Shown: piece after piece, positions 1-5,005 of the stretch
Layout of the letters: every line of letters starts with the position of its first letter
Position numbering within the stretch: position 1 is the stretch's first letter
Assembly (NCBI GenBank): GCA_020430675.1
Contig: JAGQJJ010000374.1
Coordinates: 1-5,005, forward strand
Direction of reading: 5' to 3'
From: Myxococcales bacterium
GTDB lineage: Bacteria > Myxococcota > Bradymonadia > UBA7976 > UBA1532
Length of the DNA: 5,005 bases
The notes under the pieces: model-generated
Told to the model about the DNA's origin: nothing
The model's database searches: none
The model's input: only the letters and a program-made list of their open reading frames with translations
Program-made: the position numbers and the translations under genes

Positions 1-3000
1 CCAATATCGCCGCGGCGATCGGCGCCCGCGCCGGCACCAGCGCGGTGGTGGTGGAAGCGGCGCATGTCGAGTCGATCGAGATCGCGCCGCTCGACGCCGA
101 GGTGCCCGCCGGGCGCACCCAGCAGTTCAACGCGATCGCGGTTTACTCCGACGGCAGCCGCCGCGACGCGACGCTGACGGTGCAGTGGGCCAGCAGCAAC
201 CCGGCGGTGGCCACCATCGACAGCGCCGGCGCCGACCGCGGCCTCGCCACCGGCGTCGCCGCCGGCATGACCACGATCACCGCCGCCATGGGCGAGGTGG
301 TCAGCGAGGCGGCGACGCTTGTTGTCGTCGCGCCCGACCTGGCCGCGGTGCGCATCGAGCCCGCCGAGGCCCGCATCATCATCGGCGAGACCTTCTCGCT
401 GACCGCGCTGGCCGAGTACTCGGACGGCAGCCTGCAAGACGTCACCGAGCAGGTCACCTGGACGTCGCTCGACGAGGGCGTGGCCCGCGTCTCGAACCAG
501 CCCGGCACCCGCGGCGAGGTCAGCGCGATCCAGCTCGGCGTGACCGATGTGCGCGCCACCCTCGAAGGCGTGCTGTCGGCGCCGACGCGGGTGACGGTGC
601 TGCCGGTGCCCAACCGGGCCCCGACGGTGCAGATCGGCTGCCCCGACGGCGGCCGCGAGGGCGAACCGCTCGACTTCAGCGCCGCCGGCTCGGTCGACCC
701 CGATGGCCAGATCGTGCGCTTCCTCTGGAACTTCGGCGACGCGCCCCCGCTCGACGTCGGCCGGCAGGTCGACATCAGCCACACCTTCGCGGTGTCGGGC
801 CTGATCACCGTCGAGCTGACCGCCGAAGACGACAACGGCGCCCAGGCCACGGCGCGCTGCGAGGTGCTGGTGCAGAGCGCCAACGCGCCGGTCGTGCGCT
901 TCATCCGGCCGCAGGGTGTGCGGCAGACGACGCAGGGCGAGACGATCGACGTGCTGGTCGACGCCCGCCCCGGCCCCGGCCGCGCCATCACCGGCGTGTC
1001 GTTGCTGCTCGACGCCGAAGAGGTCGCCACCGCGGCCAACCCGCCGTACGAGATGGCGTTCGACGTGCCGCTCGCCGCGGCGACGGGCGCCTCGCTGCGC
1101 CTGCTGGCGCGCGCGGTCGACGATCGCGGCGACGCGGCGGTCTCGGAGGTGGTGCTGCTCAACGTGGTCAACGCGCTGCCGGTGCCGAACTTCGTCGCCG
1201 TGCCGGTCGACCTGCGCCGCGTCACCGTCGATGCCAGCGGCGTCAACGATGACACCACCGCCGCCGCCGACCTTGAGGTGCGCTGGGACTGGGAAGACGA
1301 TGGCACCTATGACACCGCCTTCTCGGTCGACAAGCAGGCCTCGCATGACTACCCGGCCGAGGGCGAGTACACGATTCGCATGCAGGTCCGCGACAATGTG
1401 GGCCAGCTCGCGAGCGCCACGCGCACGGTGCGGTTCACCGACCGTCAGGTGGTGGCCGGCGACATCGAGAGCCAGGTCTGGGCGGGCACCATCATCATCA
1501 CCGGCGACGTGCGCCTGTTGCCCGGCAATACGCTGACCATCGTGGCCGGCACCCAGGTGCAGTTCACCCATGTCGACCAGAACAACGACAATATCGGCGA
1601 CTATGACCTGACCATCAGCGGCACGCTGCGGGTGGAAGGCGAGGCCGACGCGCCGGTGCTGTTCACCGTCTTCGGCGAGGACGACCGGGCCCCGAACGCC
1701 TGGAATCGCATCATCCTCAACGGCGACCGCCCGAGCACGATCAGCCATGCCATCGTCGAGTATGCCCAGACCGGCATCGAGATCCGCGATGGCAGCCAGC
1801 TCGACAACGTGGTGGTGCAGAACAGCGGCAACACCAATATCTATGTGAACGGCGGCAACGGCGCGACGCTGACCGATGTCACCTCGCTCAACGCGGGCAC
1901 CTCGGGTCTGCAGGTGCGGGCGAACGCAGCCAACTTCACCGCGACGCGCTTTACCGTCTCGGAGGCGACCCGCCAGGGCATCGACTCGAACGGCAACAAC
2001 CAGCTTCGGTTCAATGACCTGACCGTGCGCGACTCGGGGCTGGAGGGCATCCGCATGGTCAACGGCACCCTGCGCATCGACCAGGGGCTCATCGAGCGCA
2101 GCGGCGGGCCGGGCATCTATGCCGATGACATCGCCGCGACGCTGAGCGACCTCTTGGTGCGCGACAACGCGGGCGACGGCCTGCTGCTGCGCGGCGCCAC
2201 CAGCGGCACGCTGACCCACTCGAACATCGTCGGCAATACCGGCCCGGGCGTCACGGCGATCCAGCTCCTGGGCCGCGACCCGACCATCAGCATCAACCGC
2301 AACAACATCCACTCGAACGCCACCGCCGGCAGCGTGCGTTATTACTCGGTGTCGACCAATATCAGCGCCACCGACAACCGCACCGATGGCATCTCGGTCA
2401 CCTCGAACGCCTATAACGTGCCGGCCGGCAGCACCCTGCTGTCGTTGCAGGTGAGCTTCAGCCGCACCGCGCCGCAGGCGACGGGCGAGGTCATCGACGC
2501 GCAGCGCAACGCGCGGATCGCCGGCGCGTTCGCAAACAACACCACCACCGAGGTCGCGGTGCCCGACGCGCGCCAGATCGCCACGCGGACGAACGTGACG
2601 ACCTGCTGCGGCGAGGCGGTGACGACCGTGCGGCGCGTCGACCTGCGCGAAGCCAACGCCGAAGCGCAGCTGGTGGTCTCGCGCCTGTCGGGCACCGTGA
2701 ACGCCCGCGAGAACTACCTGGGCGTCTACCCTGACATCTTGCGCGCGGTCGCCTTCTCGTCGCCCACCGCGGTCGATATTCAGGGCTTCGTGGGCGTGCC
2801 CTTCGACGATCAGTGGGACACCGGCCCGTACTACGGCGGCCCGCTGGCCGGCGATGTCATCTGGCAAGGCATCGTGCATGTCAGCGGCGATGTCACCGTG
2901 CCCGCCGGCGCCACCCTGACCGTCGCGCCCGGCACCCAGGTGCTCGTCGCGCCGGTCGATCAGGAGAACAATCGCATCGGTGATTATGGCATCTATGCCA

Positions 3001-4148
3001 CCGGCGCGATGGTGGTCGATGGCACCGAAGACGAGCCGGTCGTCTTCCAGTCGAACAGCCCCGACGGCGCGCCGAGCGACTGGGAGCGCTTGCGCGTGAG
3101 CGGCGCCAACAGCGCCGTGCGCCACGCGCAAATCTTCGACGCGCACGTCGGCCTCGATACCCAGGGCGCGGCGCTGAGCGTCACCGACACCCTGCTGCGC
3201 GGCAATAACGTGGGCATGGAGGTGCGCGGGGGCCAACCGGTGCTCGAGCGCCTGATGGTGCGCGACAGCAACGCGACCGGCATCTCGTTTGTCACCGATG
3301 GCACCCTGCGCCAGACGCGGGTGGTCGACAGCGGCACCGACGGCGTGCTGATCTCGGCCAATAACACCACGCTCGAAGACGTGCTGGTCACCGGCAGCGG
3401 CCGCGAAGGCATCATCGTGCGCGGCACCGGGGTCACGCTGAGCTATGTCGAATCGACCGACAACGCCGAGGTGGGCATCCACATCGAAGGCACCGCGGGC
3501 ACGCCCGGCGGCACCGTCGATCACTGCTCGGTCACCTTCAACGGCGGCGCTGGCATCCTGGTGCGTTCGACGGGCGATACCCACCCGCAGGCGACCATCT
3601 CGAACTGCAACGTCTTCGGCAACGCCAACCGCGAGGGCGGCATCGGCGCGCCGGTCTACAGCTCGGTGGCGCTGAACCTGTCGGCGACCGACAACCGCAC
3701 CGATGGCATCTCGGTCAGCTCGAACGTGTATCGCGCGGCCAACCCATCGTATGAAGCGCAGGTCACCTTCAGCCGCACCGCGCCGCAGGCCAACGGTGTG
3801 CTGCGCAACAGTGACAACAACGCCAACATCGCCAGCCTCAGCGGCAATGGCACGTCGTGGGCCAATACCGGCGGCGCCCGCAACATGCTGACCATCGCCA
3901 ACGTGACGACGTGCTGCGGCGAAGCCACGATGACCCTGCGCAACCTGCGCATGGTGGTGGTCGGCCAGCCGCAGATCGAGCTGACCGTGGGCGTGTTCTC
4001 GGCCAACCGGGTCAACGCGCGCGGCAACTTCTGGGGCGTCTTCCCCAACGTGCAGGATCGCATCCGCGAGGCGCAGGTGGGCTCGACCGACTTCAGCGGC
4101 TTCGTGCCGGCGGCCATCCAGGGCGTCGGGCCGCGGGCGCTGCCGTGA
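1..4148 (+). CDS. Large secreted/surface protein, 5'-partial: BIG2 and PKD Ig-like domains followed by two tandem right-handed beta-helix modules
   Basis: The frame is open from the window edge to the TGA at 4146. Residues here are numbered from the GTG at 45, which is not the real start: the 14 codons before it already read as the end strand of an Ig-like domain. Visible order: BIG2-type domains at about 8-94 and 99-186 (each with a YSDGS motif and a W..S/L....V or A..V core); PKD-like 190-279 (WNFGD at 228-232, Cys199 and Cys272 at the two ends); Ig-like 280-377; PKD-like 378-466 (WDWEDDGTYD at 414-423); beta-helix module 1 at 467-904; beta-helix module 2 at 933-1360. These are folds of extracellular adhesive or scaffold proteins; some beta-helix proteins are carbohydrate-active enzymes, but no catalytic signature is recognisable. 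The C-terminus (ending in RALP) shows no LPXTG, PEP-CTERM, MYXO-CTERM-like or transmembrane tail. Signal peptide and export route cannot be judged because the N-terminus is missing. The function is unknown; adhesion or a surface role is inference. Confidence 0.93.
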   Translation, partial: NIAAAIGARAGTSAVVVEAAHVESIEIAPLDAEVPAGRTQQFNAIAVYSDGSRRDATLTVQWASSNPAVATIDSAGADRGLATGVAAGMTTITAAMGEVVSEAATLVVVAPDLAAVRIEPAEARIIIGETFSLTALAEYSDGSLQDVTEQVTWTSLDEGVARVSNQPGTRGEVSAIQLGVTDVRATLEGVLSAPTRVTVLPVPNRAPTVQIGCPDGGREGEPLDFSAAGSVDPDGQIVRFLWNFGDAPPLDVGRQVDISHTFAVSGLITVELTAEDDNGAQATARCEVLVQSANAPVVRFIRPQGVRQTTQGETIDVLVDARPGPGRAITGVSLLLDAEEVATAANPPYEMAFDVPLAAATGASLRLLARAVDDRGDAAVSEVVLLNVVNALPVPNFVAVPVDLRRVTVDASGVNDDTTAAADLEVRWDWEDDGTYDTAFSVDKQASHDYPAEGEYTIRMQVRDNVGQLASATRTVRFTDRQVVAGDIESQVWAGTIIITGDVRLLPGNTLTIVAGTQVQFTHVDQNNDNIGDYDLTISGTLRVEGEADAPVLFTVFGEDDRAPNAWNRIILNGDRPSTISHAIVEYAQTGIEIRDGSQLDNVVVQNSGNTNIYVNGGNGATLTDVTSLNAGTSGLQVRANAANFTATRFTVSEATRQGIDSNGNNQLRFNDLTVRDSGLEGIRMVNGTLRIDQGLIERSGGPGIYADDIAATLSDLLVRDNAGDGLLLRGATSGTLTHSNIVGNTGPGVTAIQLLGRDPTISINRNNIHSNATAGSVRYYSVSTNISATDNRTDGISVTSNAYNVPAGSTLLSLQVSFSRTAPQATGEVIDAQRNARIAGAFANNTTTEVAVPDARQIATRTNVTTCCGEAVTTVRRVDLREANAEAQLVVSRLSGTVNARENYLGVYPDILRAVAFSSPTAVDIQGFVGVPFDDQWDTGPYYGGPLAGDVIWQGIVHVSGDVTVPAGATLTVAPGTQVLVAPVDQENNRIGDYGIYATGAMVVDGTEDEPVVFQSNSPDGAPSDWERLRVSGANSAVRHAQIFDAHVGLDTQGAALSVTDTLLRGNNVGMEVRGGQPVLERLMVRDSNATGISFVTDGTLRQTRVVDSGTDGVLISANNTTLEDVLVTGSGREGIIVRGTGVTLSYVESTDNAEVGIHIEGTAGTPGGTVDHCSVTFNGGAGILVRSTGDTHPQATISNCNVFGNANREGGIGAPVYSSVALNLSATDNRTDGISVSSNVYRAANPSYEAQVTFSRTAPQANGVLRNSDNNANIASLSGNGTSWANTGGARNMLTIANVTTCCGEATMTLRNLRMVVVGQPQIELTVGVFSANRVNARGNFWGVFPNVQDRIREAQVGSTDFSGFVPAAIQGVGPRALP
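3..611 (+). other. Array of BIG2-type Ig-like domains (one partial, two complete) within the large protein
   Basis: Codons from position 3 read NIAAAIGARAGTSAVVVEA, which aligns by eye with the end of the next domain (TTITAAMGEVVSEAATLVVV). At least three such domains therefore stood in a row. The two complete ones begin at VESIEIAP and LAAVRIEP and share the pattern of an A strand ending in I.P, a G followed by a Q/S-F/L-A strand, YSDGS, a V.W.S core and a V.A..LG.T.. or TGVAAG.T.I end. This matches the bacterial Ig-like group 2 family, common in surface adhesins. They probably act as stalk or spacer units holding the beta-helix part away from the cell. The number of domains upstream is unknown. 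Confidence 0.8.
612..1442 (+). other. PKD-like / Ig-like / PKD-like domain block within the large protein
   Basis: Three beta-sandwich domains lie between the BIG2 array and the beta-helix region. The first PKD-like domain (residues 190-279) has S.DPDG, WNFGD and the HTF..SG...V.L...DD.G pattern. Cys199 near its start and Cys272 in its last strand are placed to form a disulfide across the sheet. The middle domain (280-377) has the pattern NAPVVRF...G......D....G.I..V.L..D, typical of bacterial Ig-like domains in extracellular proteins. The second PKD-like domain (378-466) carries WDWEDDGTYD and SHDYPAEGEYTI. The short linker LPVPN occurs before both PKD domains (186-190 and 378-382). These are probably structural spacers. 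Confidence 0.75.
2367..2409 (+). repeat. Near-identical direct repeat A, copy 1 (insert start)
   Basis: This stretch matches 3684-3726 at 41 of 43 bases by direct reading, with 31 consecutive identical bases at 2370-2400. It encodes ATDNRTDGISV and the following residues at the start of the insert in module 1. One mismatch is synonymous (GCC/GCG) and the other changes Thr to Ser. Confidence 0.9.
2456..2479 (+). repeat. Exact direct repeat B, copy 1
   Basis: These 24 bases are identical to 3767-3790 and encode the FSRTAPQA strand of the insert in module 1. The flanking loop codons differ between the copies. Confidence 0.9.
2592..2614 (+). repeat. Direct repeat C, copy 1 (Cys-Cys motif)
   Basis: It matches 3900-3922 at 22 of 23 bases; the single difference is synonymous (ACC/ACG, Thr853). 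It encodes NVTTCCGEA, with vicinal Cys854 and Cys855. Confidence 0.9.
3684..3726 (+). repeat. Near-identical direct repeat A, copy 2
   Basis: Partner of 2367-2409, 1317 bases downstream and in the same reading frame (439 codons). The uninterrupted identical core is 3687-3717. It encodes the start of the insert in module 2. Confidence 0.9.
3767..3790 (+). repeat. Exact direct repeat B, copy 2
   Basis: Partner of 2456-2479, 1311 bases downstream. The slightly different spacing from repeat A shows a two-residue length difference in the loop between the two conserved strands. Confidence 0.9.
3900..3922 (+). repeat. Direct repeat C, copy 2 (Cys-Cys motif)
   Basis: Partner of 2592-2614. It encodes the same NVTTCCGEA motif, with vicinal Cys1290 and Cys1291 in module 2. 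Confidence 0.9.
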
Positions 4149-4941
4149 CCGGCAAGCCCGCCACGCCGCGCTGGCGGCGCGTTCTGCGCGTCGTCGTGCT
4201 GTTGCTCGGGGCGCTGATCATGGTGGCCGTCGTCGCCTTCAAGACGCCGGCTTTCATCAGCGACCTGCGCACCGAGCCGCTGGGCACGGCCGAGGCGGCG
4301 AAGGCCCTGCTGGCGCGCCTCGACGCCGCCCATGGCAGCGGCGCCGCGTGGCGATCACATGCCTTCGTCGAGCTGAAGACCCAGGGCGAGGTCGGCGCCT
4401 TCGAAGCGCGGCTGGGTTTCGACCTGAGCGAACCGCAGCCGCTGCTCACGTTGCGTTTTGATCCGGCCGGTTGCGGGCCGTTCACCATGCGGCTCACCGC
4501 TGGCCCGGTGATCTTCGCCGGCGAAGTGGGCGACGCCAGCGCCGGGCGCCAGCTGCTCGCCGCGTCGGTGCGGCACCTGTTTGAGTTCCCGTTTGCGATG
4601 GCATCGGCCGACGTACAGCATGGCATGACCGTGCTCGATGGGCACCCGCGCCTCTTCATGAGCTGGGGCGCGGCCGAGCCGCAGATGCACATCGACCAGT
4701 ATGTCTTGTGGCTGGGCCCCGACGACCGCGTGGTGCTCTTCGAATCGACGGTGCCGCCGTCGCGCCGTTCTTGCGGGCCGATGTGGTCTATGAAGGCAGC
4801 GTCGAGGCCGAGGGCATCAACCTGCCGGCGGCGGCCACGGTGCGCGATCCCATCCTGGGCAACCGGGTGACGCACTCGTGGCGGCTCGTCGGCCTGACGC
4901 TCGGCCCGCCCCGCGCGCCCGGCGAGGGCTGCGGCGGCTGA
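4145..4941 (+). CDS. Membrane-anchored protein of unknown function, possibly LolA/LppX-like fold; reading frame interrupted by an apparent frameshift
   Basis: The proposed start is GTG 4145, overlapping the TGA of the upstream gene (GTGA). It keeps a basic N-terminus (KPATPRWRR) before one hydrophobic segment at about residues 13-32 (VLRVVVLLLGALIMVAVVAF), giving an N-in membrane anchor or uncleaved signal. The next in-frame ATG (4220) would cut this segment in half. No clear Shine-Dalgarno sequence is seen, which fits translational coupling. After the anchor come an Ala-rich helix and AHGSGAAW (62-69), then alternating beta-rich sequence ending in QYVLWLGPDDRVVLFE. That frame then decays into Arg/Ser/Cys-rich sequence and stops at 4870. 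The adjacent frame reads FLRADVVYEGSVEAEGINLP and on to GEGCGG, stopping at 4941. Restoring one base gives a protein of 265 residues. The AHG..W start and the late Y.....GI.LP pattern loosely recall LolA/LppX-like lipoprotein-sorting proteins; this resemblance is weak. Whether the gene is broken or misread is undecided. Confidence 0.8.
4741..4767 (+). other. Apparent frameshift site in the membrane-anchored protein gene
   Basis: Up to about 4745 the protein-like frame is the one starting at 4145 (DDRVVLFE). From about 4747-4768 onward it is the frame reading DGAAVAPFLRADVVYEG. Moving from the first to the second needs one base missing from the window (or two extra). The exact point cannot be fixed because both frames are plausible across this short CG-rich stretch. 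No slippery heptamer or long homopolymer is visible. Confidence 0.75.
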
Positions 4942-5005
4942 TGCAGACGCTCGACGAGATCCTCGCCGAGCTGGGGCCGCGCTCGCTGCTCGAAGCGCTG
5001 GCCGC
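4941..5005 (+). CDS. Start of a third co-directional gene, unknown product, 3'-partial
   Basis: ATG 4941 overlaps the TGA at 4939-4941 of the upstream gene (TGATG). The frame then stays open to the window edge and reads MQTLDEILAELGPRSLLEAL plus one complete codon (Ala). A GAGGG at 4924-4928, 12 bases before the ATG, could serve as a slightly distant ribosome binding site. The 21 visible residues look like an amphipathic helical N-terminus with no signal peptide, suggesting a cytoplasmic product. Too little is present to assign a family. The stop/start overlap implies translational coupling with the preceding gene. Confidence 0.65.
   Translation, partial: MQTLDEILAELGPRSLLEALA

Larger units (their letters stand above)
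1443..2813 (+). repeat. Beta-helix module 1 (first copy of a tandem protein duplication)
   Basis: Residues 467-904. The N-terminal cap reads VW.G.I.I.GDV.L..G.TLTI..GTQV.F, a common opening of bacterial right-handed beta-helix domains. It is followed by the loop DQNNDNIGD at 511-519 and a strand SGTLRVEGEAD. Eight rungs follow, whose conserved G/N-I/L turn falls at residues 577, 598, 621, 645, 668, 690, 712 and 735, a period of 21-24 residues. Then comes a non-helical insert at 775-884 containing ATDNRTDGISV, FSRTAPQA and NVTTCCGEA. The module closes with VNARENYLGVYPDI, a variant of the NxWG-type last coil of such proteins. It aligns with module 2 at an offset of 461 residues in the cap and 439 at the insert start. 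Confidence 0.85.
2841..4124 (+). repeat. Beta-helix module 2 (second copy of the tandem protein duplication)
   Basis: Residues 933-1360. It has the same plan as module 1: cap (IWQG, SGDVTVPAGATLTVAPGT), loop DQENNRIGD at 972-980, and seven rungs with the G-I/L turn at residues 1036, 1057, 1079, 1100, 1122, 1144 and 1170. An insert follows at 1214-1322 with ATDNRTDGISV, FSRTAPQA and NVTTCCGEA. The final coil VNARGNFWGVFPNV keeps the Trp of the NxWG motif that module 1 has lost. Cys1161 and Cys1188 lie in and just after the last rung and have no counterpart in module 1. Module 2 has one rung fewer, and the shift in offset between the copies (22 residues) equals one rung. Confidence 0.85.

Noticed and set aside
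45..47. GTG as the start codon of the large protein
   Set aside because: The frame is open to the window edge, and the codons before it encode the end of another BIG2-type domain matching the next repeat. No ribosome binding site precedes it.
143..1306. Long open frame on the - strand opposite the Ig-like region (387 codons)
   Set aside because: It is a high-GC shadow: Ser/Thr/Arg/Pro-rich, low complexity, no domain pattern, and lies opposite a frame with clear domains.
185..1536. Overlapping + strand frames rich in Arg, Pro and Ala
   Set aside because: Their composition is that of out-of-frame reading of GC-rich DNA, with no recognisable fold.
3857..4144. An earlier start for the second gene inside the beta-helix gene
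   Set aside because: Sequence before 4145 in that frame is Arg/Gln/Pro-rich out-of-frame material; the basic N-terminus and membrane segment begin right after GTG 4145.
4735..4770. Programmed ribosomal frameshifting
   Set aside because: No slippery heptamer, homopolymer run or obvious downstream stem was found; an indel is the simpler explanation.
3656..4875. - strand open frames opposite the end of the large gene and the second gene
   Set aside because: They lie opposite well-supported coding sequence on the + strand and show no family pattern; the second gene's frame has a proper membrane segment and coupled ends.
4708..4941. A separate small gene starting at GTG 4708
   Set aside because: Its first residues (MAGPRRPRGALR) are out-of-frame reading of the upstream protein; its remainder fits as the continuation of the second gene after a one-base shift.
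1..5005. CRISPR array, tRNA/rRNA, insertion sequence, promoter or terminator
   Set aside because: No regularly spaced short repeats, cloverleaf, transposase or inverted-repeat ends were seen, and the window has no intergenic gap; the direct repeats found are coding and follow the protein duplication.

Overview
The window is very GC-rich (about two thirds G+C by eye, with strong G/C preference at third codon positions) and is almost entirely coding on the + strand. The multidomain surface protein, the codon use and the tightly packed genes suggest a high-GC Gram-negative bacterium, possibly a Myxococcota or related lineage. This is inference from style, because no taxonomic marker is present.

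Positions 1-4148 hold the 3' part of one large gene whose true start lies upstream. Its product is a predicted secreted or cell-surface protein. The order is: the tail of one bacterial Ig-like (BIG2-type) domain, two complete BIG2-type domains, a PKD-like domain with a likely disulfide, another Ig-like domain, a second PKD-like domain, and then two tandem right-handed beta-helix modules of about 440-460 residues. Each helix module has the same plan: an N-terminal cap, a D/N-rich loop, a stack of about 22-residue rungs (8 in the first, 7 in the second), a non-helical insert of about 110 residues with a Cys-Cys motif, and a closing coil of the NxWG type. The insert is the best conserved part of the duplication and is the most interesting unexplained element here.

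Positions 4145-4941 hold a second gene that overlaps the stop of the first (GTGA). It encodes an N-terminally membrane-anchored protein of about 265 residues that loosely resembles LolA/LppX-like lipoprotein-sorting proteins. The reading frame breaks between about 4741 and 4767, and the C-terminal part continues in another frame up to a stop that overlaps the next start. A one-base deletion, real or from sequencing, explains this best.

Positions 4941-5005 hold the first 21 codons of a third gene, whose ATG overlaps the preceding stop (TGATG). The three genes look like one translationally coupled operon. No promoter, terminator, RNA gene, mobile element or CRISPR array was seen, and there is no non-coding gap.
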